64,000 nucleotides of DNA from Filimonas lacunae (GCF_002355595.1 NZ_AP017422.1:806001-870000), one strand, 5' to 3'. Positions 6,666-17,253 are shown, counted from the stretch's first letter. A program made the numbers and translations. Notes: generated by a model not told the origin, from the letters alone.

Positions 6666-7829
6666 TTGAATCAGGCTGTTGATATACCATCTTTATTGAT
6701 AAAACTGGAAAAAGGTACTTGTTCTCCGGAAGAAGCAGAAATGCTGATCACGTGGATGACAACACCTGCCAACCAGCAAACTGCTACCGCTATGGTGGAG
6801 CAGCAGATGGCTACACCAGTGTTGGAAGGTGCGTTACCGCAACACCGTATAGACAGCCTGGAAAGAGGAAGACTACGTATCCTGGAAAATAAATCAGGCG
6901 ATGCCATACCAGTGGTGCACAGGGTACATTTGTTACGCCGCAAATGGTGGTGGGCAGCAGCGGCTTTCATAGGCATCAGTGCAACGGCAGTAATAGCCTT
7001 GCTCAACCGCCAGCCGGCCCCCGCAACCAACATAGCCCGTTATAAATCCGATATACAACCGGGCCGCAATGGCGCCATACTGGCAATGGGTAACGGCAAA
7101 ACTATTTTGCTCGATACCATAGCCAACGGCAGCATGGCCGGCATTCCTATGGTAAAAACAGGAGAGGGCAGTATAACATATCAGGGAAACGAATCAACTG
7201 CCTCCTCCGTTTTTTATAATACTTTATCTACACCACCAGCACGCAAATTCAGCATGCAGCTGCCCGATGGCAGCACTGTTTGGCTGAATGCCGCATCTTC
7301 AGTAACCTTTCCTTCTGCATTTGCAGGCAAGGAAAGAAAGATTGAAATTACCGGGGAAGCGTATGTAGAAGTAAAAACAGATAAGAATAAGCCTTTTATA
7401 GTAAAAGCGGGTAACAAAGAAATAAACGTGTTAGGCACCAGCTTCAACATCAATGCCTACACCAACGAGCCTGTAATAACCACCACACTGGTAGAGGGAA
7501 GCGTGGAAGTGCGCGACAATCAGCATCGTGTGCTGTTGCATCCGGGTGAGCAGGCCAACGACTTTACCGTGGCCACAGCCAACCTTGATCAAAACCTGGC
7601 CTGGAAAAATGGAAAGTTTAATTTCGACCAGACGGATCTGAAAAGTATAATGCGGCAAGTAAGCCGTTGGTATAATGTAAATGTGGTTTTTGAGAAAGAT
7701 GCTCCTTCCTATGACTTCACTGCTAAATTGCCTGACAACCTTCCTGTGTCGGAAGTGTTGAAACTGCTGGAGATGACCAAACTGGTACATTTTGAGATTG
7801 AGGGCAATACCATTATTGTGAAAAAGTAA
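6666..7829 (+). CDS. FecR-type anti-sigma factor
   Basis: An inner-membrane protein that holds the ECF sigma factor and receives the signal from the SusC N-terminal domain. The 387 residues comprise a cytosolic part (1-90, DIPSLLIKLEKGTCSPEEAE), one transmembrane helix (about 94-113, after RRKWWW), a periplasmic FecR domain (about 180-290, FSMQLPDGSTVWLNAASSV and ITGEAYVEV) and a C-terminal DUF4974 domain (about 315-387). The start is TTG at 6666; an in-frame stop lies 15 nt upstream and no ATG is available before residue 26. It follows the sigma gene by 58 nt. Confidence 0.9.
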   Translation: MNQAVDIPSLLIKLEKGTCSPEEAEMLITWMTTPANQQTATAMVEQQMATPVLEGALPQHRIDSLERGRLRILENKSGDAIPVVHRVHLLRRKWWWAAAAFIGISATAVIALLNRQPAPATNIARYKSDIQPGRNGAILAMGNGKTILLDTIANGSMAGIPMVKTGEGSITYQGNESTASSVFYNTLSTPPARKFSMQLPDGSTVWLNAASSVTFPSAFAGKERKIEITGEAYVEVKTDKNKPFIVKAGNKEINVLGTSFNINAYTNEPVITTTLVEGSVEVRDNQHRVLLHPGEQANDFTVATANLDQNLAWKNGKFNFDQTDLKSIMRQVSRWYNVNVVFEKDAPSYDFTAKLPDNLPVSEVLKLLEMTKLVHFEIEGNTIIVKK

Positions 7830-7959
7830 CAGAGATACAGGCCTTATAAAAGAAAATCGCCCCGGCTCCACCCGAAGCGATTTCAGATTGAGGTCAACAG
7901 GTTCCTATTAAGTCCGCCGAGGACACTAATGCTTATTGTTTAACCCTCAAAACAAAACT

Positions 7960-10900
7960 ATGCAATTGACTGCGCATGGCAAAGTTCCGTCTTGTCCGGA
8001 ACGGAGAAAACTATCTATTGTACAAACTGTGCTTATGGCAAAAATGACTTTTGTACTTCTGTTTGTAGCCACCTTGCAGGTGGGTGCACGGAGCATTGGC
8101 CAAACAATGACGGCCAGCTTTAACAATGCAGGCCTTAACGAAGTATTCCGGGAGGTAGAGAAACAAACCGGTTACACATTCGTATTTTCTAAGGTGCAAA
8201 TGCAGCAAGCGGGTAAAGTAACTGCTTTATTTAAATCTACCCCGCTGCCACAGGCACTGAAAGAGATTTTTAAAGACCAGCCATTCACCTTCCAGGTTTC
8301 TGACAAGTACATTGTGGTACAACAGAAATCAGCTGAGGGCATGAGTGCCAGCCTGAACAGCGCTATGGCCCCACCGGATGCTATTAAAGGAAAGGTAACA
8401 GATGAAGCCGGCAACCCCATATCCGGCGCTATTGTAACCGTAAAAGGCACACATATTCAAACCTATACCAACGAGCGTGGCGAGTTTCAGTTAAAAGACG
8501 TTACAGCAGAAGCTACACTGGTGATCAGTTCATTAAACATCGAAACAAAAGAGGTACCCTTGAAAGGCCGTACCGAAATAACCCTGGTAACCAAGGCAAA
8601 GATCTTTGCACTGGAAGATGTCAGCATTGGTAATTTTAATTATGGTTATGGAACCATCAGCAAAGACAGGGCTGCAGGCGCTGCCAGCAAGATAAGTGAT
8701 TCGGCATTGGCATCTACACCCACTATTAGTTTAATAGCCCGGTTAGAAGGTGTAACACCTGGCTTAAAAGTAGATAACAAAAACAATAAACTGTTGATTA
8801 GAACTACCAATAATTACACTTCTGGTTCAGAACCCTTAATTGTAATCGATGGTTTCCCGCAAGTACCCGTAGGCGATCAGCAGAGCCTGATTAAAGGCCA
8901 GGGTGGAAATGTTGCTAATAACGCATTATATAGCTATGTAAACCCTAACGACATTGAATCTATTACAGTATTAAAAGATGCATCTGCAACTTCTATATGG
9001 GGTTCAAGGGGGGCTAATGGAGTAATTGTAATCGAAACCAAAAAAGGTAAGAAGGGCAATGCTTCTATTAACTTCTCTTCTAATGTGGGTGTGTCAAGAC
9101 CAGCTAACCTCAACAAGTTACGTTGGATGACTTCGGCTCAATATATTGATCTGGAGCAGGAGTTAGTAGATAAAGGATATGCTGTTGATCCGCTGGCAAA
9201 CGGTACTCCAAGTATCTGGACATACAATAACAGCGAAGCTTCGGAGTGGATATTTAAGTACAAACGTGGTACTATTACCCAGGCTGAACGTGATGCGGCA
9301 TTGGCTAAATTGAGCAGCTACGATAGCAGGCAGCAGATCAAAGACTATCTGCTACAAAGTGCAGTAAATCAGCAATACAATATATCTGCATCGGGAGGAA
9401 GTGATAACAGCACTTATTATGTTTCAGGAAACTATACAAGAGACAGGCCGGTGTTTAGAAGCAACGATGCACAAAGTGCTTCCATTACTGGTAACATCAC
9501 TTCTAATCTTATTAAGCAGAAGTTAACCTTCAAAATGGGTTTTAACTATGTGTATGCGGTTAGCAAAACTAATACTGCTGCAGTGGACGCTTTAAGCGTA
9601 AGTACTACCGCATTAAGACCTTACGATTTACTGGTGGACGAGAGTGGAAACACTATAAAACGGGACCCAAGGTTTCGCTCTGAAATTACTACGCCACTGG
9701 TAGCCAAAGGATATTTGCCATTTACTTATAATGCAATAGATCAACTGAACTATTCTAATACTGTAGGAAAGGATACGCGTGTACGTATTAACATGGATTT
9801 GAATTATAAGTTTAATAACTGGCTGAATATGGATGTGTATGGTATGTATCAGTCATACAATACCACACAAACATTGTTGGATGAGTTAAACAGCTATGTT
9901 ACACGTTACAATGTAAACTACGGTACAACTGTTAATACAGCCGGTAAACTGGTATACGGTTATCCTTATGGCGGAGTATTAACCACTAACCTTAGTTCTG
10001 GGTATGATTATAATATGCGGGCGCAAATTAACCTGAACAAGCGCATTAGTGGCGATCATCAGGTTGTAGCATTAGCAGCCACTGAAATTCGTGAAACCTT
10101 TTCTACCGGTGATGGCTATAAACGCTATGGCTTTAATAGCGAAACCTTAACATCGCAGGCTATCAATCCACTGGCTCCTTACAATACCATGGATGGATAT
10201 ACCAGTCAGTTAAGCAATCCACTGTTAACATATTCGGAATCGAAAAAGAGATATTTGTCTTACCTGGGTAATTTCTCCTACCTGTATAAAGAAAAGTATA
10301 TAGCAACGGGTAGCATGCGGTTTGATGATTACACCATGATGGGACTTGATAGACAAAAGCGTGCAAAACCTTTCTGGTCGGCAGGTTTAAGATGGAATGC
10401 TTCACGTGAAGCGTTTATGCAGGACGTGAAATTCCTGAACGACTTAAATGTGCGCCTTACTTATGGTACATCGGGTAGTGTACCATTAGCAGGTACTAAT
10501 ATCCCACTGATTTCCATTAGTGGAACTGATTCGCGCACACAACAGCCGATTGGCAATATCCAAACTCCGGCGAACCAACAATTAGGCTGGGAAACCACCA
10601 AAACATTAAATGGTGGAGTGGGTGCTTCCTTTTTTAATAACAGGCTTACTGCTACAGTAGATATATATAGCAAACGGTCATATGGTATTATGTATAGTTT
10701 GCCTTTTAACCCTACTTATGGCTGGTCTTCAGTAACTTTTAATACAGCCACCATGTCAAGTCATGGTTTTGAATTTGGACTTACAGGACATATTTTCCGC
10801 AAGAAGGACTGGGGCTGGACTTCTACCTTTAACTTCTCGTATGGAACCAATAAAGTAACCGATTCAAGATTCCCTAGCAATAGCTCTAACCTGGTGCCAG

Positions 10901-11577
10901 GTGGTACTCCGTTGGTAGGATATAGCATAGGAAACCTGTTTGTGTACAAATGGGCAGGGCTTGATAACAAAGGGCAATCGCAGATTTACGATGGCAATGG
11001 TAAGATTGTTTCCAGCACTGAATACACCAATACCTTTACCATTAAGGACGTTAAATATGCAGGAACAACTATTGCCCCTTACTACGGTGGTTTCTTTAAC
11101 ACATTCCATTATAAATCGTTTACGTTTGATGTGCATATTAGTTACTACATGGGGCATGTATTCCTGAGACAGTCAGTAGATAACTATCCTAACTTTATTC
11201 CGTTTACGGGCGTGTTAGATAGAAACGCAGATCTGGCAACCCGTTGGAGAAAACCAGGTGATGAAGCTACAACGAATGTGCCTGGTTTGAGTAATATGAC
11301 CTACAATAGCTGGCTACGCTATAAGAACTCTGATGTATTGGTAGAAAAAGGAGATAACATCAGGCTACAGCAAATTTCTTTGTCCTATAGCGTACCTGTA
11401 CAGTATCTGCCTAAAGGCATATTCAAGTCTTTATCAGTAAGTGCTAATGCCAGAAACCTGGGATTGATATGGACTGCGAATAAAAAAGGCTTAGATCCGG
11501 AATATCTGAATACTGGTAGCTACACCAGCCTGAGACCTGCCACCAATTATGTATTTGGTTTACAAGCAACATTTTAA
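7960..11577 (+). CDS. SusC/RagA-type TonB-dependent outer-membrane receptor with STN signalling domain
   Basis: Outer-membrane channel that takes up a bound nutrient with TonB energy. Counting from the ATG at 7960 it has 1205 residues. In order: a signal segment (about 20-47), an STN domain (about 50-120, NAGLNEVFREVEKQTGYTFV) that contacts FecR, a carboxypeptidase-regulatory beta-sandwich (about 140-210, IKGKVTDEAGNPISGAIVTV), the plug (about 230-350, with SIWGSRGANGVIVIETKKG) and the 22-strand barrel ending in the aromatic YVFGLQATF. The STN domain shows that it signals as well as transports. The partner lipoprotein SusD follows 10 nt later. Confidence 0.93.
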   Translation: MQLTAHGKVPSCPERRKLSIVQTVLMAKMTFVLLFVATLQVGARSIGQTMTASFNNAGLNEVFREVEKQTGYTFVFSKVQMQQAGKVTALFKSTPLPQALKEIFKDQPFTFQVSDKYIVVQQKSAEGMSASLNSAMAPPDAIKGKVTDEAGNPISGAIVTVKGTHIQTYTNERGEFQLKDVTAEATLVISSLNIETKEVPLKGRTEITLVTKAKIFALEDVSIGNFNYGYGTISKDRAAGAASKISDSALASTPTISLIARLEGVTPGLKVDNKNNKLLIRTTNNYTSGSEPLIVIDGFPQVPVGDQQSLIKGQGGNVANNALYSYVNPNDIESITVLKDASATSIWGSRGANGVIVIETKKGKKGNASINFSSNVGVSRPANLNKLRWMTSAQYIDLEQELVDKGYAVDPLANGTPSIWTYNNSEASEWIFKYKRGTITQAERDAALAKLSSYDSRQQIKDYLLQSAVNQQYNISASGGSDNSTYYVSGNYTRDRPVFRSNDAQSASITGNITSNLIKQKLTFKMGFNYVYAVSKTNTAAVDALSVSTTALRPYDLLVDESGNTIKRDPRFRSEITTPLVAKGYLPFTYNAIDQLNYSNTVGKDTRVRINMDLNYKFNNWLNMDVYGMYQSYNTTQTLLDELNSYVTRYNVNYGTTVNTAGKLVYGYPYGGVLTTNLSSGYDYNMRAQINLNKRISGDHQVVALAATEIRETFSTGDGYKRYGFNSETLTSQAINPLAPYNTMDGYTSQLSNPLLTYSESKKRYLSYLGNFSYLYKEKYIATGSMRFDDYTMMGLDRQKRAKPFWSAGLRWNASREAFMQDVKFLNDLNVRLTYGTSGSVPLAGTNIPLISISGTDSRTQQPIGNIQTPANQQLGWETTKTLNGGVGASFFNNRLTATVDIYSKRSYGIMYSLPFNPTYGWSSVTFNTATMSSHGFEFGLTGHIFRKKDWGWTSTFNFSYGTNKVTDSRFPSNSSNLVPGGTPLVGYSIGNLFVYKWAGLDNKGQSQIYDGNGKIVSSTEYTNTFTIKDVKYAGTTIAPYYGGFFNTFHYKSFTFDVHISYYMGHVFLRQSVDNYPNFIPFTGVLDRNADLATRWRKPGDEATTNVPGLSNMTYNSWLRYKNSDVLVEKGDNIRLQQISLSYSVPVQYLPKGIFKSLSVSANARNLGLIWTANKKGLDPEYLNTGSYTSLRPATNYVFGLQATF

Positions 11578-11587
11578 TCTTATTGAT

Positions 11588-12958
11588 ATGAAAAAATATT
11601 TCTTATATATATTGCTTTTTAGCCTTGTATCCTGCCGTAAGTATGTGGAGGTAGAACAAAAAGGAGTAAAAACATTAAAAAGTACCAATGATTACCGGTA
11701 TGTAATGAATGACAATTCCATATTGGAAACAGGTTATGGATTACATATTCTTTCGGGTGACGACATCAGTATTACTGATTCAATAAGAGTGAATTCGCTT
11801 TCTTTGGCCTATAACAACTATCAGTTAGGGGCTTATATATGGGATTCGGTTTATTACACTGTAACGCAAAGCGATGCAGAGTGGAACCGTGATTATAAGC
11901 TCATTTATACCTGTAATGAAATACTGGAAGGGGTGATAGATAGTGAAGGTGGAGCAGATAGTCTTAAAAAGCAGATTTATGGAGAAGCGTTGGTGCATAG
12001 GGCCGATACGTATTTTCAGCTGGTAAATCTTTTTGGTAAGCAATACGATGAAGCTACGGCTGCATCCGATATGGGAGTGCCTGTATTGTTAACCTCTAAC
12101 TTATATGCCGATCTTACGCGGAGATCTGTAAAGGAGGTATATAGTCAAATCACCAACGATTTAACAGCCGCCTTGCCGCTTTTACCCGCTTTGCCCGATT
12201 TTAATGTAAGGCCAGCCAAAGTATCGGTGTACGCCTTGCTGGCACGTGTTTATTTGAATAAGCGTGATTTTGTAAACGCAGGCTTGTATGCAGATAGTGC
12301 GCTGAAATTGCAAAGCACACTGGTGAATTATAGCACACTTGCCAGTAATGCGGCTTTGCCTTTACGATTGGCTGATCCGGAGATAATGCTATCCAAACTA
12401 GCTAACAACAGTTACACTGCCTTATCGCTCAATAATAACTTAGTGCAATTGCTGGGTACATCTGACCTGCGATACAAGTTCTTTACCAACACCAGCGCCG
12501 TTTTTAGTGGATCATTCTCTGCTGCGTTTACAGGTAGAACTTATTGGAGATCTATTTTAGGAGAAAGGGTAAATCTGATTGGTCCTGGCGTGCCTGAAAT
12601 GATGTTGATTAAAGCGGAAGCAGCTGCAAGACAAAGTGATGCAGGTACAGCAATGTCGTTAGTAAATACTTTGCGCCAGAATAGGTTTGCACCTGCCGAT
12701 TATGTAGCGCTTTCTGCAACAGATGCATCCGATGCTTTATTGAAAGTAGTACAGGAAAGACAGCGTGAATTATTTGGCCGCGGTTTTCGCTGGTTTGATC
12801 AGAGAAGGTTAAATAAAGATGCTGCGTTTGCTGCTACTGTTACAAGAACAGTGAGAGGAGTAACTTATACACTTGCCCCTAACAGCAACCGATACCTGTT
12901 TCCCATACCACCTAATGCTATGCTGTTAAACCCCGAAGTAAAGCAGAATCCGAGATAA
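11588..12958 (+). CDS. SusD/RagB-family nutrient-binding lipoprotein
   Basis: Surface lipoprotein that caps the SusC barrel and binds substrate. The 456-residue protein starts at ATG 11588, giving a short signal peptide with lipobox LVSC (Cys about residue 16). It has the SusD N-terminal pattern, TPR-like helices (YGEALVHRADTYFQLVNLFG; PAKVSVYALLARVYLNKRDF) and the C-terminal RagB/SusD domain (LLKVVQERQRELFGRGFRWF, LFPIPPNAMLLNPEVKQNP). At about 456 residues it is at the short end of the family. Its ligand is unknown; no glycoside hydrolase is adjacent, so a polysaccharide is not supported and a peptide or other ligand is possible. Confidence 0.92.
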   Translation: MKKYFLYILLFSLVSCRKYVEVEQKGVKTLKSTNDYRYVMNDNSILETGYGLHILSGDDISITDSIRVNSLSLAYNNYQLGAYIWDSVYYTVTQSDAEWNRDYKLIYTCNEILEGVIDSEGGADSLKKQIYGEALVHRADTYFQLVNLFGKQYDEATAASDMGVPVLLTSNLYADLTRRSVKEVYSQITNDLTAALPLLPALPDFNVRPAKVSVYALLARVYLNKRDFVNAGLYADSALKLQSTLVNYSTLASNAALPLRLADPEIMLSKLANNSYTALSLNNNLVQLLGTSDLRYKFFTNTSAVFSGSFSAAFTGRTYWRSILGERVNLIGPGVPEMMLIKAEAAARQSDAGTAMSLVNTLRQNRFAPADYVALSATDASDALLKVVQERQRELFGRGFRWFDQRRLNKDAAFAATVTRTVRGVTYTLAPNSNRYLFPIPPNAMLLNPEVKQNPR

Positions 12959-12978
12959 TAGCAAACAGACGATAATAT

Positions 12979-14454
12979 ATGAAGTTTAGAAAATCACTAC
13001 TCCTGGCCGGCTACATGTTCGGCCAGGCAGTAACTGGCTTTGCCCAGTTTAACCAGGATGCATTTAAAGATGCTAGCGTGCAGGAAATAACACAGCGTAA
13101 AGACATTAGTCAAAAGGATATGGAATCGCTGGTACACTATTTCCGCTTTAAGGTAAAGGATGAAAAAAGGGCCGATGAGCTGGAAGGCTGGTTGGTAAAA
13201 AAAAATCCTAAGGGGCCTTATGCCAGGATGATGGCTTTTCAGTATACACAAAAAGGTAAGAGCAATGCTGACTTGATTGAGCGGGGAGAAGCGTTTTTGA
13301 AAGCGTTTCCTATTGCAGAGTGGAATAACAATCCGCAAGGGCAGGAGTTTATTTATTATTCTACTTACCGCACATTAGGCGCAGCTTACTTTGATGCCAA
13401 AAAGTTTGACAAGTTCAATGCACTGGCGTTAACCGGTAACTTCAAAACAGAGAATGAGCTGTTTCGCTGGAATATCATGCGTGCCTATGTGTTTAAGCTG
13501 GTTGGGTACGATAGCCTGTACAATATAGCAAAGCCGCATATCAACGACCTGGTAGCTAAAGTAAAAGATGGATCTTATATTGAGCATGGTGTTTTTACCG
13601 CAGAGAAAGCACAGGAAAACGCTGATGAACAACTGGATAACGAACTGGGCATATATATTCAGTTGCTCAACAGCCTGGCGAAATATAAAGAAGCATTAAC
13701 CTATTATCAGCACTTCTCTGCCAAAGGCGCGTATAGTCATGCCGAAATTAATGAGTTGCATATGCAACAACTGGAAAAGGTAGGCCAGGTACAGGATATA
13801 CAGCCATTACTGGAAAAATGTGTAAAAGCCAACGCGGTAACGCCGGCTATGTTTGACAAGTTGAAGGCTTTATACCAGGAAAAGCATAAAAACCTGGATG
13901 GTTATGAAGCGTATGTTGCTTCGTTGCGTTCTGTAGATGAGCAAAAACAACTACAGGAGTATGCCAAAGAACATTTTATGAACGAAGAGTACCGTCCTTT
14001 TGCTTTGGAACAAGCAGGTGGGGGAATGGTACGCTCCAGCGACTGGTATGATAAAATTGTAGTGATCGATTTTTGGGCTACCTGGTGTAAGCCTTGTATA
14101 GCTGCATTTCCCGGTATGCAAATGCTTATTGATAAATATAGCAAAGACAGCAGCGTGGGTGTGTATATGATTGGTACTATGCAGTATGGTGACTACAAGA
14201 AAAAGTCGGAAGACTATGTAAAGCAACAAGGTTTCCGTTTTAACCTGCTGCATGATGCTGTGAATAAAGAAACAGGCGAGCAGGATGCTGTGTTTAAAAC
14301 CTTTGTACCCTTTTTCAAATCATCCGCTATTCCCCGCAAACTGGTATTAAAAGATGGATTAATAAGATATTCTACCGAAGGGTACTCCGGAAGCCCCAGT
14401 AAACTGGTGGATGAATTGTCTTATGTAATAGAAACACTTAAAGCAGAAAAGTAG
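12979..14454 (+). CDS. Exported TlpA-like thioredoxin-fold protein with long helical N-terminal region
   Basis: A 491-residue protein with a signal peptide (MKFRKSLLLAGYMFGQAVTGFAQ). Residues about 25-340 are helical and TPR-like without a clear family. The C-terminal part (about 350-490) is a thioredoxin/AhpC-TSA fold with the redox motif WATWCKPC (about 371-378) and a cis-proline segment (SSAIPRKLVL). It probably reduces or isomerises disulfides in the periplasm. It lies 20 nt after SusD and its stop codon abuts the next start, so it belongs to the SusCD operon. Its substrate is unknown. Confidence 0.82.
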   Translation: MKFRKSLLLAGYMFGQAVTGFAQFNQDAFKDASVQEITQRKDISQKDMESLVHYFRFKVKDEKRADELEGWLVKKNPKGPYARMMAFQYTQKGKSNADLIERGEAFLKAFPIAEWNNNPQGQEFIYYSTYRTLGAAYFDAKKFDKFNALALTGNFKTENELFRWNIMRAYVFKLVGYDSLYNIAKPHINDLVAKVKDGSYIEHGVFTAEKAQENADEQLDNELGIYIQLLNSLAKYKEALTYYQHFSAKGAYSHAEINELHMQQLEKVGQVQDIQPLLEKCVKANAVTPAMFDKLKALYQEKHKNLDGYEAYVASLRSVDEQKQLQEYAKEHFMNEEYRPFALEQAGGGMVRSSDWYDKIVVIDFWATWCKPCIAAFPGMQMLIDKYSKDSSVGVYMIGTMQYGDYKKKSEDYVKQQGFRFNLLHDAVNKETGEQDAVFKTFVPFFKSSAIPRKLVLKDGLIRYSTEGYSGSPSKLVDELSYVIETLKAEK

Positions 14455-16065
14455 ATGAAGGTATTCGCTAAGTCTTTGATATTTACAGCGGCCCTTGCGG
14501 GTGTAGCTGGTATAGCAGGTGCGCAAATGAATCCCCGCGAAAAAATGGCGGCAGCACTCAAAGCAATACAGGAGAATTATGTGGATTCGATGAGTGATGA
14601 AAGGCTTACCGATGCTGCTATTAAGGGTATGATAGAGGTACTTGACCCGCATAGCCGCTATTTCAGCAGGGAAGAAGGCGAACAGATGAATCAGATGATG
14701 AGTGGCAGCTTCACCGGTATTGGTATACAGTATGTAATGCAAAACGACAGTGTGTATGTGACTCAGGTTATAGAAGAAGGTCCTGCTGCAGGTAAAGGCC
14801 TGTTGGCTGGTGATCGCATACTATCGGTAGATAGAGCAAGCGTTACAGGAAAAGGATTCAGCAATTTTGAGATGATGAAAAAGCTGCGTGGCGAAAAAGG
14901 CAGTACCGTCTCGCTACAAATATGGCGCAGATCGGTAGCAGCTCCGTTTACTATAGAGATTACGCGGGGGGCTATACCGGATCATTCTGTGAAAGCAGCT
15001 TACATGCTGGATAAGCAAACCGGCTATATCGCTTTACGCATTTTTAACCTCACCACCCGTAAAGAAGTGGACGAAGCCCTTACCAAGTTAAAACTGGCCG
15101 GCATGAAAAACCTGGTGCTGGACTTACAGGGTAACGGTGGAGGATATGTAGAAGCAGCAATAGGTGTGGCCGATGAGTTTTTGAAAAAAGATCAGCTGGT
15201 GTTTTACAGTATGCCGCAGGATAGGGGTAAAGATTATTACTATGCCGGAGGCTTTGGGCAGTTTAACGAGGGCAGACTGGTGGTAATGATTGATCAAAAC
15301 ACTGCTTCGGCCAGCGAAATATTGTCCGGGGCTTTACAGGATTGGGATAGGGCAGTGCTGGTGGGCCGTCGTAGCTTTGGCAAAGGGCTGATGCAAAAGC
15401 CTGTTACCTTAGCCGATGGTTCTATTCTGGAATTAACAGGAGCACGCTATTATACTCCTTCCGGCCGTAGCATTCAGAAGCCTTATCATGGGGCTAAGTA
15501 CGAAGAGAACATTGCCACTCGTTTTACCAGTGGCGAACTGCAGAATGCAGCATTTATTCACTTCCCTGATTCATTGAAGTATACTACAAAGGTGAACAAG
15601 CGCATCGTATATGGTGGCGGTGGTATTATGCCTGATGTATACGTGCCTGTAGATACGCTGGAATATAACGAATGGATGCAGGAAGCATTAAACAACGGAT
15701 TCATTAACCAGGTGGTGTTTCAATACCTCGATAGCAGCCGTGCAACGGTATTACAACAATGGCCTGCTTTTGAAAAATATGCAACAGGCTTTACTGTACC
15801 TGAACAACTGGTAACCCGTGTGTTAGCCAATGCCAGGCAAATGCAGTTGGCCGCACCGGCTACGAACGAAATAGCGTTACATAATATGCTGGCACTGGAA
15901 ATAAAGGCACAACTGGCGGCACAATTATACGGCAGTAATCAATATTACCTGCGTATTGCCAACACCAGCAACAAAAGCCTGCAGCAGGCAATGGAATTGC
16001 TGTCGGGTACAGGACGCTATGCTGCTATTCTGGCCCCTTCTCCCACAGTGACTAAAGGAAAATAA
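14455..16065 (+). CDS. S41-family carboxy-terminal processing protease with PDZ domain
   Basis: A periplasmic serine protease of 536 residues with a signal peptide (cleavage near AGIAGAQ). A PDZ domain (about 75-165, SGSFTGIGIQYVMQNDSVYV) precedes the S41 catalytic domain. The Ser-Lys dyad is visible: S285 in NTASASEI and K310 in RRSFGKGLMQ, spaced 25 residues apart as in Prc/CtpA. The start ATG directly follows the stop of the thioredoxin-like gene, which suggests translational coupling. Its place in a SusCD operon suggests processing of an imported peptide or of envelope proteins; this is inference. Confidence 0.87.
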   Translation: MKVFAKSLIFTAALAGVAGIAGAQMNPREKMAAALKAIQENYVDSMSDERLTDAAIKGMIEVLDPHSRYFSREEGEQMNQMMSGSFTGIGIQYVMQNDSVYVTQVIEEGPAAGKGLLAGDRILSVDRASVTGKGFSNFEMMKKLRGEKGSTVSLQIWRRSVAAPFTIEITRGAIPDHSVKAAYMLDKQTGYIALRIFNLTTRKEVDEALTKLKLAGMKNLVLDLQGNGGGYVEAAIGVADEFLKKDQLVFYSMPQDRGKDYYYAGGFGQFNEGRLVVMIDQNTASASEILSGALQDWDRAVLVGRRSFGKGLMQKPVTLADGSILELTGARYYTPSGRSIQKPYHGAKYEENIATRFTSGELQNAAFIHFPDSLKYTTKVNKRIVYGGGGIMPDVYVPVDTLEYNEWMQEALNNGFINQVVFQYLDSSRATVLQQWPAFEKYATGFTVPEQLVTRVLANARQMQLAAPATNEIALHNMLALEIKAQLAAQLYGSNQYYLRIANTSNKSLQQAMELLSGTGRYAAILAPSPTVTKGK

Positions 16066-16089
16066 GAATACAAATAAAACAGATAATAA

Positions 16090-17223
16090 ATGAAAAAGCT
16101 TTTGTATACCGCAGCCTTTTGCATGCCCCTGGCAGTAATGGCGCAGGATGGATATGTGATTAAAGGTACGGTAGGTAAATTAGGTGCTCCTGCGGTTGCT
16201 TATCTCTATTACAAGGTAGATGGTAAAACCGTAATAGATTCTACTAACCTGCGGGCAGGCAAATTCGAGTTCAAGGGGAAAGTAAATGGTATTAAAGAAG
16301 CGAATATCAGACTGATACATGAACCAATGGTGGCCGACCCTGCAATGAGACCGCGGGAAGATGTGTTTGCTTTCCTTATCGAGAACAAAACATTAACTAT
16401 TACAGCTAAGGATTCTGTAAAAAATGCAGTTATCAAAGGCTCACAAACCAACGATGATAACAAAAGTGTCGATGCCATGCTACGTCCTATTTATGGCAGG
16501 TATGAACTGTTGAACGAGGAATACAAAGCACAGCCGCAAGAGAAACAAAGTGATAAAAACTATATCGCAAGCCTGGAAGCACGTGCCGATTCTATTAAAA
16601 ACGAAATACTGGCTACCAAAACGCAATATGTAAAAACGCATATGGACAGGTATATGGCCCTGATGGCGTTTAACTCTACATTGCCACCCGATTTTAATGC
16701 AGCTGAAGCTGAGAAAACCTTTAAACAGTTTCCGGAAGTATTAAGAAATACAGATTTAGGTAAAGAACTGAATGGCCGTATTACCAAGCTGAAAACTACA
16801 CAGGCTGGTGCTGTTGCGCAAGACTTTGCTCAGAACGATGTAAATGGTAAAGAAGTGAAGTTGTCTGATTTCAGGGGTAAATGGGTGTTGCTGGATTTTT
16901 GGGCCAGCTGGTGTGGACCTTGCCGTCGTGAGAATCCGAACCTGTTAAAAACCTACAATGCTTTTAAAGATAAAGGGTTTACCGTACTGGCTGTGTCTTT
17001 AGACAAACCAGGAGATAAAGACAAATGGTTGGCTGCTATTGAAAAAGATGGTTTGCCATGGACACAGGTATCTGATTTAAAAGGATGGGATAATGCAGCT
17101 GCTAAGATGTATGATGTGGACGCTATTCCTATGAACTTTTTAATCAACCCTGAAGGAAAAATTGTAGCTAAATACCTGCGTGGTCAGGATTTAGATAACA
17201 AACTGAAAGAAGTGATAAAATAG
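16090..17223 (+). CDS. Exported TlpA-family thiol-disulfide protein with N-terminal DUF4369
   Basis: A 377-residue protein with a signal peptide (MKKLLYTAAFCMPLAVMAQ), a DUF4369-type beta-rich domain (about 20-125, GYVIKGTVGKLGAPAVAYLY), a helical linker, and a C-terminal thioredoxin fold (about 240-377) with WASWCGPCRREN and a cis-proline site (AIPMNFLINPEGK). This architecture is common beside SusCD pairs in Chitinophagaceae and Sphingobacteriaceae. It is the last gene of the operon; a terminator lies 30 nt downstream. Confidence 0.87.
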   Translation: MKKLLYTAAFCMPLAVMAQDGYVIKGTVGKLGAPAVAYLYYKVDGKTVIDSTNLRAGKFEFKGKVNGIKEANIRLIHEPMVADPAMRPREDVFAFLIENKTLTITAKDSVKNAVIKGSQTNDDNKSVDAMLRPIYGRYELLNEEYKAQPQEKQSDKNYIASLEARADSIKNEILATKTQYVKTHMDRYMALMAFNSTLPPDFNAAEAEKTFKQFPEVLRNTDLGKELNGRITKLKTTQAGAVAQDFAQNDVNGKEVKLSDFRGKWVLLDFWASWCGPCRRENPNLLKTYNAFKDKGFTVLAVSLDKPGDKDKWLAAIEKDGLPWTQVSDLKGWDNAAAKMYDVDAIPMNFLINPEGKIVAKYLRGQDLDNKLKEVIK

Positions 17224-17253
17224 TTTCCCCCGTTGAATGGTTATATACAATTT

